A DNA stretch of 64,000 nucleotides from Meiothermus granaticius NBRC 107808 (GTDB lineage: Bacteria > Deinococcota > Deinococci > Deinococcales > Thermaceae), in assembly GCF_003574355.1 (NCBI RefSeq), contig NZ_QWLB01000003.1:50594-114593 (forward strand), given 5' to 3'. Shown here one piece after another: positions 24,970-33,097 of the stretch. How positions within the stretch are numbered: position 1 is the first letter of the stretch; each line of letters starts with the position of its first letter. The translations under genes were made by a program, and so were the position numbers. The notes below the pieces were generated by a model. It ran no database searches and was not told the origin of the DNA. It saw only the letters and a list, made by a program, of their open reading frames with translations.

Positions 24970-26187
24970 ATGCGCCTTTTGCCCCTCGTGTTTACCCTGC
25001 TGTGGAGCCTGGCTGATGCTCAGAATGGCTTGACCCTGTACATTCCTCTCGATAATCGGCCCCCCAACTGGCTGCCCTGCACTTGGGGGCTGGTTCTTTG
25101 TCCGCCACCGGAGCTGTATCAGGGCCAGAATGGGGCCGATCCTGCTCAGCTAGCGGCTTGGCTGGATCGCACCTCAGGCACCAGGCTCATCGTCAGCATG
25201 GATGCCCTGGTATATGGCGGGCTGGTGCAAAGCCGCACCTCCACCATCTCCGCTGAGGAGGCCAAGGGGCGTATCGCCCCGGCTTTGGCCTGGAAGCTCC
25301 GCACCGGTGGGCGGGTGTTGATTTTTGGAATCATCCCTCGAGCCCCGGATAGCAAAGACCGGGCGCGCAACCTCGAGGTGCTCCGTACCCTTACCCCAGA
25401 AGCGGGTTTCGACTATGTAGAGGTGCCCTGGGATGACGCCCTGCCGGGCTCCCCGGCCCTGGCTGAAGCGGCCACCCTCCAGGTGTTTACCCGTCCTGGA
25501 GCCGATGAGACCGGGCAGGTATTGTTGCTGCGGGCCCTGCGGCCGGGGTTACGGGTCAAAGTGCTATACGACAACCCCGCCGCAGCCAAGCAGGTGGTGC
25601 GCTATGACGGCATCCCACTCGAGGAGAGCGTGTCCCGCCTGCTCCAATCGGCCGGAGCCCTTCAGGTGGAGCGAAACCCTGATCTGGTGCTGGTTGCGTA
25701 TACCGGCCCCGACCCACGCCAGGGGCTCCTCACCATTTTGCGTGGCCTGCGCGAAGGGCGGGTGGCTGTGGCGGATATCGCCCGGGTTAACCGAGGGGAC
25801 CCGGCCCTGATGAAATACCTCTTGGGAACCCAGGAACTCCCCCAACTGGCGGCCTACTCGGCCTGGGGTACCCCCTCCAACAACATCGGGACCGCGCTGG
25901 CCCAGGGAGGACTGTTCCTAAACGATGAGCTGCGGCGTACCGAGGTGCTGGCCCGGTCCTGGCTGGAGTACCTGTGGGGGGAGGTGGGTCGGCCCTGGGT
26001 GCGGGCTCGCTTCCCCGAGCCGCTGACCGAGGAGGCCCAGCGCTATGTGCTGGAGCGCTTACAGCACGAGCCCACCCCGGTGCTCGACCTGGGAAAGCTC
26101 GAGCTAACGGGGCTCTGGACCCCTTGGCGGCGCAGCTTTGAAGCGTATTTCAACTGGCGCTGGGAAAATGCAGCTTCGGTGCCCTAG
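24970..26187 (+). CDS. DUF4127 family exported protein
   Basis: A 405-residue protein with a signal peptide (about 1-17, ending SLADA) and the family start LTLYIPLDNRPPNW. Other conserved parts are SMDALVYGGLVQSR near residue 75, RAPDSKDRARNLEVL, and AYSAWGTPSNNIGTALAQG near residue 295. Typical members are, from memory, nearer 500 residues. The function of the family is unknown; it has the look of a secreted hydrolase or carbohydrate-related protein. No Shine-Dalgarno sequence is seen; TAGACT eight bases before the ATG suggests a leaderless mRNA. Confidence 0.8.
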   Translation: MRLLPLVFTLLWSLADAQNGLTLYIPLDNRPPNWLPCTWGLVLCPPPELYQGQNGADPAQLAAWLDRTSGTRLIVSMDALVYGGLVQSRTSTISAEEAKGRIAPALAWKLRTGGRVLIFGIIPRAPDSKDRARNLEVLRTLTPEAGFDYVEVPWDDALPGSPALAEAATLQVFTRPGADETGQVLLLRALRPGLRVKVLYDNPAAAKQVVRYDGIPLEESVSRLLQSAGALQVERNPDLVLVAYTGPDPRQGLLTILRGLREGRVAVADIARVNRGDPALMKYLLGTQELPQLAAYSAWGTPSNNIGTALAQGGLFLNDELRRTEVLARSWLEYLWGEVGRPWVRARFPEPLTEEAQRYVLERLQHEPTPVLDLGKLELTGLWTPWRRSFEAYFNWRWENAASVP

Positions 26188-26253
26188 GGAGCAGGACCAA
26201 AAGCGGGATTTCCCATACAAACCCCGGTCCTGTTTGTGGGTAGCTTGGGGTAC

Positions 26254-26703
26254 ATGTCGCACCGCTTGACCCCCACAGTGGTTCGGGCCATCGGGCAGAT
26301 TCTGGCGGTTTCTTATCCTGTGCTGGCGCTCTCGGCGGGGACTCGAGCCGTCTACCAGCTCTTTTTCAAGCCGGGCGTAACCGATAAATTCCCCCCTGCG
26401 CTGTCTGCGGTGGCGGCCTTGCTGTACCTGCTGGCGACCTTGGGGTTTGTGTTGCGCAAACCTTGGGCCTGGTGGCTCGCGGTCGGGATCTTGACCCTCG
26501 AGACCGCAGGGGTCTTGCTCGTGGGCACCCTGAGCCTGCTCGAGCCGGGGGTGATTGGGCGCACCGTTTGGCACGACTACGGGATTGATTACGGCTTCTT
26601 GCCCCTGATTCAGCCAATTCTGGGGCTAATTTGGCTGATGTGGCCGGAAAACCGCAGGGCGTTCTTCCTGGACCAACCCCGGCTCAGCCAGGGCCGAGGT
26701 TAG
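26254..26703 (+). CDS. Membrane protein of unknown function
   Basis: A 149-residue protein with four hydrophobic segments and charged loops, ending in WLMWPENRRAFFLDQ. No known family was recognised. I chose the ATG at 26254 over a GTG six codons upstream, because TAGCTT lies exactly seven bases before this ATG, the pattern of other probable leaderless genes here. It lies between DUF4127 and another small membrane protein gene on the same strand. Confidence 0.65.
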   Translation: MSHRLTPTVVRAIGQILAVSYPVLALSAGTRAVYQLFFKPGVTDKFPPALSAVAALLYLLATLGFVLRKPWAWWLAVGILTLETAGVLLVGTLSLLEPGVIGRTVWHDYGIDYGFLPLIQPILGLIWLMWPENRRAFFLDQPRLSQGRG

Positions 26704-26722
26704 AGCACGATAGACTGTGGCC

Positions 26723-27076
26723 ATGCTGGATGTGTTGGTGTGGATCGGTCTGGCTGGTCTGGGTGGGGTGCTGAGGCACCGCCTGCGCTGGAACTGGGCG
26801 GTCATGGGGATCTGGCTCAACCTCATTTGGTTCATCTATCAAAACGAGATGGGATCGGGCTGGCTGATGTATCTGCGGGGGGTGGGGTTGGCTGCGCTGC
26901 TGGCCGTGGGATACCGGCAATATGGGCTGGTCTGGGCCCTGTTGCCTTGGCCGCTGCTGCTGTATGCCCGCTTTGATTTTTATCAGCTCTGGCCCTACAC
27001 TCCGGCCTGGGGGGATGGATTCATGCTGGGGACCCTGGTCTACTTGGTCGCCGGGCTTTTCAAGAGGCCGGCGTAA
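26723..27076 (+). CDS. Small membrane protein of unknown function
   Basis: A 117-residue, tryptophan-rich protein with about four membrane segments. It begins MLDVLVWIGLAGLGGVLRHR and ends in LVYLVAGLFKRPA. No family was recognised. TAGACT lies six bases before the ATG with no Shine-Dalgarno sequence, so it may be leaderless. Its 3' end overlaps the end of the convergent amidohydrolase gene by 37 bases. Confidence 0.6.
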   Translation: MLDVLVWIGLAGLGGVLRHRLRWNWAVMGIWLNLIWFIYQNEMGSGWLMYLRGVGLAALLAVGYRQYGLVWALLPWPLLLYARFDFYQLWPYTPAWGDGFMLGTLVYLVAGLFKRPA

Positions 27077-27807
27077 AGCTCGGGGCGGCGCTCCGAGAGC
27101 ACCCGGAACTCCTCGCGCAGGCGCTTGGGCAGGTCTGGGGTTAGCTCCACCACCCGCACCCCTTCGGACTCGAGCCGGGTCAGTTCCATGCCCAGGGGAT
27201 CCAGGGCCAGGCTCGCGGCCCCAAAGGGTTCCTCAGCATGGTTCACCGCCAGCAGATAAGCCTGATTTTCAGCCGCCCGGGCTTTGGTGAGCAGTTCCCA
27301 AGCGTAGGCCCGGCTGGCCGGCCAGGCCGAGGGGACCAGGAACAAATTCACCCCGTCCACAGCGTAGGCGCGGAATAGCTCGGGGAAGCGCAGGTCGAAG
27401 CAGATGGCCAGGCCGAGGTTAAAGCCCCCGAGCTCGAGGGTCACCAGCTGATTCCCCGCCACCATGGTTTCCGGCTCGCCGAACGCGGGGATCAGGTGGG
27501 TTTTGGTGTAGCGGGCCATCGGGCCGCTTGGCCCCAGCACGTGCACGCGGTTGGCGTAGCGCTCTCCTGAGGTCTCGAGCACCCCTCCGGCCACGACCAT
27601 CCCGGTGCGCTGGGCGAAGCCCTGTAAGGCCGAGAGCACCTGGGGGGTTCGCACCGCGTCGGGGTAGCGGTACCCGCTGGGGAAAAGCTCTGGCAAAAGC
27701 GCCAGGTTGGCCCCCTGCTGGTAGGCCTGCTCGAGCAAGTTCAGGGCGGCCTCGAGGGTGCGCTCTGGGGTGTCACGGGTTGCCAGATGAAGAAGAGCCG
27801 CCTTCAT
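27040..27807 (-). CDS. Nitrilase-superfamily amidohydrolase
   Basis: A 255-residue carbon-nitrogen hydrolase. The catalytic triad is visible: Glu in LALLPELFPSGY (near 40), Lys in YTKTHLIPAFGE (near 105) and Cys in LAICFDLRFPEL (near 137). Such enzymes hydrolyse amides, for example omega-amides or deaminated glutathione; the substrate cannot be told. It is the last gene of a minus-strand run from hom. Its start overlaps the preceding small membrane protein gene by 35 bases, which supports coupling. Confidence 0.85.
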   Translation of the reverse strand: MKAALLHLATRDTPERTLEAALNLLEQAYQQGANLALLPELFPSGYRYPDAVRTPQVLSALQGFAQRTGMVVAGGVLETSGERYANRVHVLGPSGPMARYTKTHLIPAFGEPETMVAGNQLVTLELGGFNLGLAICFDLRFPELFRAYAVDGVNLFLVPSAWPASRAYAWELLTKARAAENQAYLLAVNHAEEPFGAASLALDPLGMELTRLESEGVRVVELTPDLPKRLREEFRVLSERRPELYAGLLKSPATK

Positions 27808-28111
27808 GATGCCTCCTCAGGCGATAGACCAGATAGGGCAGGCCGGTTCCCAAGCCCGCTCCAATCAGGGTTGCCGCCAGCTTGCCATTGATCGCCTCAA
27901 CCACCAGCAGCAGGCCCAGAACCAGGGCAAACAGCGGGATGATAAAGGGTTTGCCGCTGCCGTACTGCACCACCCCGCTGCCCACCAGGGTGGCGACCGC
28001 CAAAGCCACCCCAAAATCGCTGCGGGCCACCAGGTAAAACCAGACCGCGGCAATCACCCCAGCCAGGGTTAGGGTCTGGGCCAGGCGTTCAGGGGTAAGG
28101 CGGGGGCGCAT
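27773..28111 (-). CDS. Small membrane protein of unknown function
   Basis: A 112-residue protein with three or four hydrophobic segments, starting MRPRLTPERLAQTLTLAG and ending in a His/Ser/Gly-rich tail. The start follows the stop of the next upstream gene by three bases. Nothing in the sequence names a function. It is similar in size and plan to its neighbour, and the two may form a pair in the membrane. Confidence 0.6.
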   Translation of the reverse strand: MRPRLTPERLAQTLTLAGVIAAVWFYLVARSDFGVALAVATLVGSGVVQYGSGKPFIIPLFALVLGLLLVVEAINGKLAATLIGAGLGTGLPYLVYRLRRHHEGGSSSSGNP

Positions 28112-28114
28112 AGC

Positions 28115-28429
28115 TCAGGACTTAATCCACCGCCAGACGATCAGGCTCGAGAGGATCAACCCCACCCCACCCCAAGCCACCTGGGGCTCCTTGCCGGCAA
28201 AGCCCAGCACGGCGGAAAAGACCCCCGCGCAGAGAAAGCCGATTGCGTATTTGGGATTTACCGTGACTCCCAACAGCAGGGTCACCAAAAAGCCGGAGAC
28301 CGCGGGGGGCAGTCCAGCCCCCACCGCTACCACGCCCACCAGCAAGGCCAGGGTGATGACGAGCCCGAGGAAGTAGGCCCCAGGGAAGGGTTCCTTATTG
28401 GGTTTTTCTTTTGCTTTAGGATTAGCCAT
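28115..28429 (-). CDS. Small membrane protein of unknown function
   Basis: A 104-residue protein with a basic, Lys/Pro-rich start (MANPKAKEKPNKEPFPGAY) and three or four membrane segments. I chose the ATG at 28429, with GGAG seven bases upstream, over a GTG seven codons earlier. It follows the signal peptidase gene by 25 bases and precedes the similar-sized gene by three bases. Confidence 0.6.
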   Translation of the reverse strand: MANPKAKEKPNKEPFPGAYFLGLVITLALLVGVVAVGAGLPPAVSGFLVTLLLGVTVNPKYAIGFLCAGVFSAVLGFAGKEPQVAWGGVGLILSSLIVWRWIKS

Positions 28430-28454
28430 ACCGTCGCTCCAGCGTATCACGTTC

Positions 28455-29195
28455 TCAGGGCAGACCCCGCAGCCCAGGGGGGATCTGCAGGCTGCCCCAG
28501 TTGAGTTGCCAGTGCCCGTAGAGGTCGCGTTGCAAAGGGGGCCACACCACCGTGCTGGCCTGACCCCCGATCTGGCTCAGGGGGACTGGGCCGAAGTCCC
28601 TCGAGTCCTCCGAGCCTCCGGGGCTGCGGTTGTCCCCCATTACAAAGTACATGCCCTGGGGAACCACAAAATCGCCGGCCTGGCCATGGCGGAAGGGCCA
28701 GGTGTCGGAGTTGGCCAGGGCGGAGGTCTGATCCCACTGGCCCAGCTTTTGCCAGTACGGCACCGTGTGGCTTTCCTGAACCGCCCGCCCGTTGATGTAG
28801 AGCTGTCCTGCGACCATCCGCAGGCGATCGCCGGGTAGCCCTACAATTCGCTTGATGAAGAAGGGCCGAAAGGTCGCCCCCCACGGGCCCAGCACCGGAA
28901 GCGGCTGCACCGCATAGGGCGAGGTGAGCGGGGGTTTGACCACCACCAGCTCTCCCCGCTGAAAGCTGCCCCAGCCGAAGCGATGCAGCCAGGTTTGGTA
29001 TTTGGGCACCCAGAGCCGCTCGCCGGATTTGAGGTTGGGGAGGTCGCTGGTACCCACCACCCCCACGGTGGTGAAGAGAAAGGTGGTCACCAGTAGAGCC
29101 ACCAGCACGGCTTCGCTCACTGGGCGCAGCCACTCCAGCCAAAGGTATCGCCAAAACGAAGGGGCTTCTCGAGCAATCTCGGAGTTTTGCAGCAT
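28455..29195 (-). CDS. lepB: Signal peptidase I
   Basis: Membrane serine protease that removes signal peptides from exported proteins. The 246-residue protein has one N-terminal membrane helix (about 27-48). The presumed catalytic Ser50 is in GTSDLPNLKSGE, and the general-base Lys115 is in FIKRIVGLPGD; the last box is FVMGDNRSPGGSEDSRDFGPVP. The serine box is unusual: most enzymes have SMxPTL, here it is SDLPNL. AAGGAG lies eight bases upstream of the ATG. It may be a paralogue with altered substrate choice. It lies 12 bases after a small hypothetical gene, in the hom-thrC gene run. Confidence 0.85.
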   Translation of the reverse strand: MLQNSEIAREAPSFWRYLWLEWLRPVSEAVLVALLVTTFLFTTVGVVGTSDLPNLKSGERLWVPKYQTWLHRFGWGSFQRGELVVVKPPLTSPYAVQPLPVLGPWGATFRPFFIKRIVGLPGDRLRMVAGQLYINGRAVQESHTVPYWQKLGQWDQTSALANSDTWPFRHGQAGDFVVPQGMYFVMGDNRSPGGSEDSRDFGPVPLSQIGGQASTVVWPPLQRDLYGHWQLNWGSLQIPPGLRGLP

Positions 29196-29207
29196 TCGGA
29201 GTACTCC

Positions 29208-29600
29208 TTATGAGGTTAGGGACGAGGGATCCATAGACACCTGAGGCTCAGAGATGCAGGGCGGGGCTCTGGGGGTAGCCTTGATGGAGGAGTTTGGATG
29301 GGGCTGGCCTGCCCTCGAGGCCGGGCCTACCCCGCGTTGCTGGGGCATGGGGTGGGGGAGGGCGGTCGGGAGAACGGCGGGGCTCGAGGCCGGCGTGGCT
29401 TGGATCTCCGCCAGCAGCCCCACCGAGACCGGCATGGCTTTGGTGCAGTCGGGCCCAGCAGCACAGGAGGGCGGGGGATAGACGGGCCTCAGGGCATCCA
29501 CCCAAAGGTAACGGGCTTCCGCGATGGGGATCAGCAGCAGGGCCAAAAAGGGCAAGAGCCGAGAGACGGCCTGCCAGGGGATGCGGCCAACGCTGCGCAC
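29208..29600 (-). CDS. Hypothetical protein with one membrane segment and Pro-rich tail
   Basis: A possible 130-residue protein starting at a GTG. It has one hydrophobic segment (about residues 13-27, AVSRLLPFLALLLIPIAEA), two nearby cysteines (SCAAGPDC) and a long Pro/Ala/Ser-rich tail. The ribosome-binding site is poor (TAGGA directly before the GTG). The reading fits between thrC and lepB on the same strand without overlap, but several other frames are also open here, so it may not be real. Confidence 0.4.
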   Translation of the reverse strand: MRSVGRIPWQAVSRLLPFLALLLIPIAEARYLWVDALRPVYPPPSCAAGPDCTKAMPVSVGLLAEIQATPASSPAVLPTALPHPMPQQRGVGPASRAGQPHPNSSIKATPRAPPCISEPQVSMDPSSLTS

Positions 29601-29651
29601 TCCTAGCAGGATAACCCTTCAGATGATGGGAAGCTGAAGCCTTCGAAAGGG

Positions 29652-30941
29652 CTACAGCAGCAGGTCCTTTAGGGCTTCCAGGGTGGGGGCTACGGTGTGG
29701 ACCTGAGTTTCTTGCCCCCACAAGGCTTCCAGCGCAGCTTCTTTGGGTCCGGGTAGGCCCAGCGCTTTGGAGACCACCTCAGGGAACTTGGCCGGATGGG
29801 CAGAAGCTAGGGCCACCACAGGGGTGGGGTCACCGGTGCGGGCACGGTAACGCTCGACGGCCTCGAGGCCCACCGCGGTATGGGGATCCGCCAGGTAGCC
29901 GTGGGTTTGGTACACCTGAGCCATGCGCTCTAGGGTCGCGGGGTTGGAGACGGTGGTGCCCCAGATCCACTCCCGCATTCGCTCGGGGCTGAGCAAGGCG
30001 TACAGCCGTTCGAAGTTGCTGGGCGAGCCTACATCCATGGCGTTGGAGAGGGTGGCGATGGTGGGTAGGAACTGGTAGGCCTCGGCCCGACCGGCCAGGA
30101 AGTCCGGGAAGAAGTGGTTGTCGTTGTGGGCTGCGATGAAATGCCCCACCGGCAGGCCCATCAAGGCCGCCAACACCCCACCGGTCAGGTTGCCCAGGTT
30201 CCCGCTGGGAACGCAGAAGTTGAGGGGGGTGGGGGAGCCCGTCTGGGCGGCAGCCCACAGGTAGTACAGTGACTGCGGCAGGAGCCGTCCGATGTTGATG
30301 GAGTTGGCGCTGGACAGGGGTAGGTGGGCCAGCTCTGGATCCAGAAAGGCTTCCTTGACTATGCGCTGGCAGTCATCAAAATTGCCCTCCACCGCCAGGG
30401 CCCGCACCCCCTTGCGCCGGACGATGAGCTGTCGCTCCTGAACCGCGCTGACCTTGCCCTTGGGGTAAAGCAGTACCACCTCGAGGTTGTCTTGCCCGGC
30501 GAAACCGTCGGCTACCGCGCTGCCGGTATCCCCCGAGGTGGCCACCAAGATGATCCGCCGCTCGCCCCGCTGGCGCAGAAAATGCTGCATCAACCGGGCC
30601 ATGGTGCGCGCCCCGAAGTCCTTGAAGGAGAGGGTGGGGCCGTGGAACAGCTCGAGCACGAACAGGTCGTCGCGCAGCCGCACCAGCGGGCAGGGGAAAT
30701 TCAGCGCGTCTCGGATGATGGATTCCAGCGTTTCGGCAGGGATTTCCTGGCCCAACCAACCCGGCAGTACCCGGCACCCCACCTCAGCGATCGTCCCGGC
30801 CTCCATCCAGTGGGCTGGATGGATTTTGGGGACGCGGTTCGGGACATATAACCCCCCATCAGGGGCCAGGCCCTCGAGCAGGGCTTCCTCAAAGGACACC
30901 GGCGTTTTCTGGGGGTCACGGGTGCTATAGTAGCCGATCAT
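29652..30941 (-). CDS. thrC: Threonine synthase
   Basis: PLP enzyme converting O-phosphohomoserine to threonine. The 429-residue protein opens with YYSTRDPQ and the APDGGLYVP motif. The PLP lysine is in HGPTLSFKDFGARTM (near residue 110), and the glycine-rich phosphate loop is VATSGDTGSA. NSINIGRLLPQSLYY and FCVPSGNLGN are family features. It is the longer, E. coli-like type. No Shine-Dalgarno sequence is seen, and TAACAT lies eight bases before the ATG, so it may have a leaderless transcript of its own in addition to reading from hom. Confidence 0.93.
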   Translation of the reverse strand: MIGYYSTRDPQKTPVSFEEALLEGLAPDGGLYVPNRVPKIHPAHWMEAGTIAEVGCRVLPGWLGQEIPAETLESIIRDALNFPCPLVRLRDDLFVLELFHGPTLSFKDFGARTMARLMQHFLRQRGERRIILVATSGDTGSAVADGFAGQDNLEVVLLYPKGKVSAVQERQLIVRRKGVRALAVEGNFDDCQRIVKEAFLDPELAHLPLSSANSINIGRLLPQSLYYLWAAAQTGSPTPLNFCVPSGNLGNLTGGVLAALMGLPVGHFIAAHNDNHFFPDFLAGRAEAYQFLPTIATLSNAMDVGSPSNFERLYALLSPERMREWIWGTTVSNPATLERMAQVYQTHGYLADPHTAVGLEAVERYRARTGDPTPVVALASAHPAKFPEVVSKALGLPGPKEAALEALWGQETQVHTVAPTLEALKDLLL

Positions 30942-30963
30942 CGGTTGCCATGTTACGACATCT

Positions 30964-31980
30964 CTAAACCTCCTCGAGCGGCTCGATCTCCACAGTTGGA
31001 GCCGGCAGCGCCTGGGGGATGGGCAGGTTACCCGGTATGCCCAGCAGCACTTTGTACAGGTCGCTCAGCACCGCGCTGGCCGTTACTCCTCCGCCAGCCC
31101 CGGCCCCAGCGAAAACCAGCTCTCCGATGGGGTCGCCGCGATAGACCAGGGCGTTGCGTCCGCTGCCCAGGGTGACCAGGGGGTGGCTCAAGGGGAGCTG
31201 GACCGGGCGCACCGCCGCAACCCACTGCCCCTTTTCGGGATAGAGGCTGGCCACGAGCCGCACGGCCCGCCCCTCGACACGAGCCTCGTGCAACCGTTGG
31301 GGGGTGAGGTGGGCAATCCCTCTGGTTCGGGCCCGAACCTCTTCCCAGGAGAGGCCTGGGTCTACGGTGAGCCGGGCCAGAACGGTGAGCTTATGGGCTG
31401 CATCAATTCCGCCCACATCGAGGTTGGGATCGGCTTCCAAGTAGCCCAGCTCCCCGGCTTCCCTGAAGGCCGCCTCGTAGCTCGAGCCCTCTTCCATCCG
31501 TCGGAGAATGTAGCTGCAGGTTCCGTTGACAATGCCGTGCAGCTCTCGGGTCTGGTTTCCCCACAGGCTGCCCAGCGCGCCCAGCACCGGGGTTCCGGCC
31601 ATCACGCTGGCTTCGTAGTACAACTCGCCCCCCTCGGCATACTCCCGCAGCTCGGCCCAGCGCTCGGCCAGAAGGGCCTTGTTGGCGGTAACCACCGGGA
31701 TTCCGGCCTCGAGGGCCTCGATCACCATATCCCCGGCCAGGCCGGTTCCACCCGCCACCTCTACCAGCACGTCCACATCCTGTAAAAATCCTTGGGTTTG
31801 GGTGGTGAGGAGGCGGCTTGGAAGGCCAGGACGGGGCTTGTGCTCATCGCGTACCAAAACCTTGACCAGCTCGAGCTGTACGTCCAGTGCGGCCCAGCGA
31901 GACCGGTGCTGAGGCAACAATCCGGCGAAAGCCAAGCCCACCGTACCCGCGCCCAAAAGTGCAACCCGAATGGTTTCCAT
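30964..31980 (-). CDS. hom: Homoserine dehydrogenase
   Basis: Reduces aspartate semialdehyde to homoserine, the branch point to threonine and methionine. The 338-residue protein has the NAD(P) motif LLGAGTVGLAFAGL, VVTANKALLAE, YEASVMAGTPVLGAL and the active-site region IVNGTCSYILRRMEEG with LGYLEADPNLDVGGIDAAHKL. It is the short form without a C-terminal ACT domain, so feedback control by threonine through ACT is not expected. It is the first gene of a minus-strand run and has a near-consensus -10 seven bases before its ATG. Confidence 0.92.
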   Translation of the reverse strand: METIRVALLGAGTVGLAFAGLLPQHRSRWAALDVQLELVKVLVRDEHKPRPGLPSRLLTTQTQGFLQDVDVLVEVAGGTGLAGDMVIEALEAGIPVVTANKALLAERWAELREYAEGGELYYEASVMAGTPVLGALGSLWGNQTRELHGIVNGTCSYILRRMEEGSSYEAAFREAGELGYLEADPNLDVGGIDAAHKLTVLARLTVDPGLSWEEVRARTRGIAHLTPQRLHEARVEGRAVRLVASLYPEKGQWVAAVRPVQLPLSHPLVTLGSGRNALVYRGDPIGELVFAGAGAGGGVTASAVLSDLYKVLLGIPGNLPIPQALPAPTVEIEPLEEV

Positions 31981-31987
31981 GCGCAGA

Positions 31988-31993
31988 AGTATA
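31988..31993 (-). promoter_or_regulatory. -10 element of a leaderless promoter for hom
   Basis: On the minus strand TATACT (5/6 match to TATAAT) stands exactly seven bases before the ATG of hom. No Shine-Dalgarno sequence exists in those seven bases. Transcription from this element would start at the first base of the start codon. Confidence 0.6.
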
Positions 31994-32008
31994 TGGGAAA
32001 GTGAAGGG

Positions 32009-33094
32009 GTGGAGCCCTGGTTTACCTTACGCCAAGAAGCCCAGCAGCGGGGGTTTCTCGCGGAATGGGCACCGCTCGGCCTGCCGGAAGAGGCCCAGCG
32101 GCGTTACCGAGCCTGGCTCGAGGCGGGAAACCACGCCTCCATGGACTACTTGCTCCCCAGCACCCGGCTCGAGCCGGCGCAGCGCTTTGCTTGGGCCAGG
32201 AGTGTGCTGGTGTTGGCCGCGCCCCAGGCCTACCCCGACCCGGGCCCACCTGAGGGCGGGGTGCGGCTGGGTCGGGTGGCGCGCTACGCCTGGGTGCGGG
32301 ACTACCACGTCCTGCTGGAGCCCTACCTGAGGGAGCTCGAGGACTGCGCGGCCAAGCTGGGGGTGCAAGCCAAGGGATATGTGGACACCGGCCCATTTTC
32401 GGAGCGGAGCTATGCCGTCCTGAGCGGGCTGGGTTGGGTTGGCCGCAACGCCATGCTGATGCGGATGGGGGAGGGAGCCTACCTGAGTCTGGCCCTGCTG
32501 CTGACGAGCCTCGAGCCCCCTGAGCCCGCCCCGCCCTATCCCAACCGCTGTGGACGCTGTACCCGCTGCCTGACCGCCTGCCCCACCGGGGCCCTGCTGG
32601 GGGACGGAACCCTGGACGCCCGGCGCTGCATCAGCTACTGGACCATCGAGCACCGGGGGCTGATTCCGGCCCCGTTGTGGCCCCTAATTGGGGATTGGCT
32701 GTTTGGTTGCGATCTCTGCCAGGAGGTCTGCCCTTGGAACCGCAAGCCCCAGGTCTTCTGGTCGGGGTTTCGTCCGGAACCTGAGCTGGCCCACCCCGAC
32801 CTCGAGGAATTCTTCTCGCTCTCCAGCCGGGCCTTTGCCCGACGCTATGAGCGAACCGTGTTCTTGCGCCCAGGCCGTACCCGAATGGCCCGCAACGCCC
32901 TGATCGTGTTGGCCAACCGGCAGGAGCACCTGCCGCTGGTGCGCAGGGCGGCTGGAGATGTAAACCCCGTCGTTCGCGCCACCGCGGCTCGAGCCCTGGC
33001 CCGGTTTGGGGATTGGGACGCGGTGGCCCGGCTGGGCCATGACCCCCAGCCCGAGGTGGCCCAGGAAGCCCAGGCGGTTCTGGCCGGCCGATAG
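32009..33094 (+). CDS. queG: Epoxyqueuosine reductase
   Basis: Cobalamin-dependent iron-sulfur enzyme that makes queuosine in tRNA from epoxyqueuosine. The roughly 361-residue protein has GYVDTGPFSERSYAVLSGLGWVGRNA-type sequence in its central part and two 4Fe-4S motifs, CGRCTRCLTACPTGAL and FGCDLCQEVCPWN. A C-terminal segment (about residues 275-361) has HEAT-like repeats, as in other QueG proteins. The start is uncertain: the GTG at 32009 gives the usual short N-terminus, while an ATG at 31970 would overlap the divergent hom gene by 11 bases. Confidence 0.88.
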   Translation: MEPWFTLRQEAQQRGFLAEWAPLGLPEEAQRRYRAWLEAGNHASMDYLLPSTRLEPAQRFAWARSVLVLAAPQAYPDPGPPEGGVRLGRVARYAWVRDYHVLLEPYLRELEDCAAKLGVQAKGYVDTGPFSERSYAVLSGLGWVGRNAMLMRMGEGAYLSLALLLTSLEPPEPAPPYPNRCGRCTRCLTACPTGALLGDGTLDARRCISYWTIEHRGLIPAPLWPLIGDWLFGCDLCQEVCPWNRKPQVFWSGFRPEPELAHPDLEEFFSLSSRAFARRYERTVFLRPGRTRMARNALIVLANRQEHLPLVRRAAGDVNPVVRATAARALARFGDWDAVARLGHDPQPEVAQEAQAVLAGR

Positions 33095-33097
33095 CCC

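Noticed and set aside
29254..29606. Plus-strand ORFs antisense to the hypothetical gene at 29208-29600
   Set aside because: All frames are open in this Pro/Gly-rich stretch; no start signals favour the plus strand.
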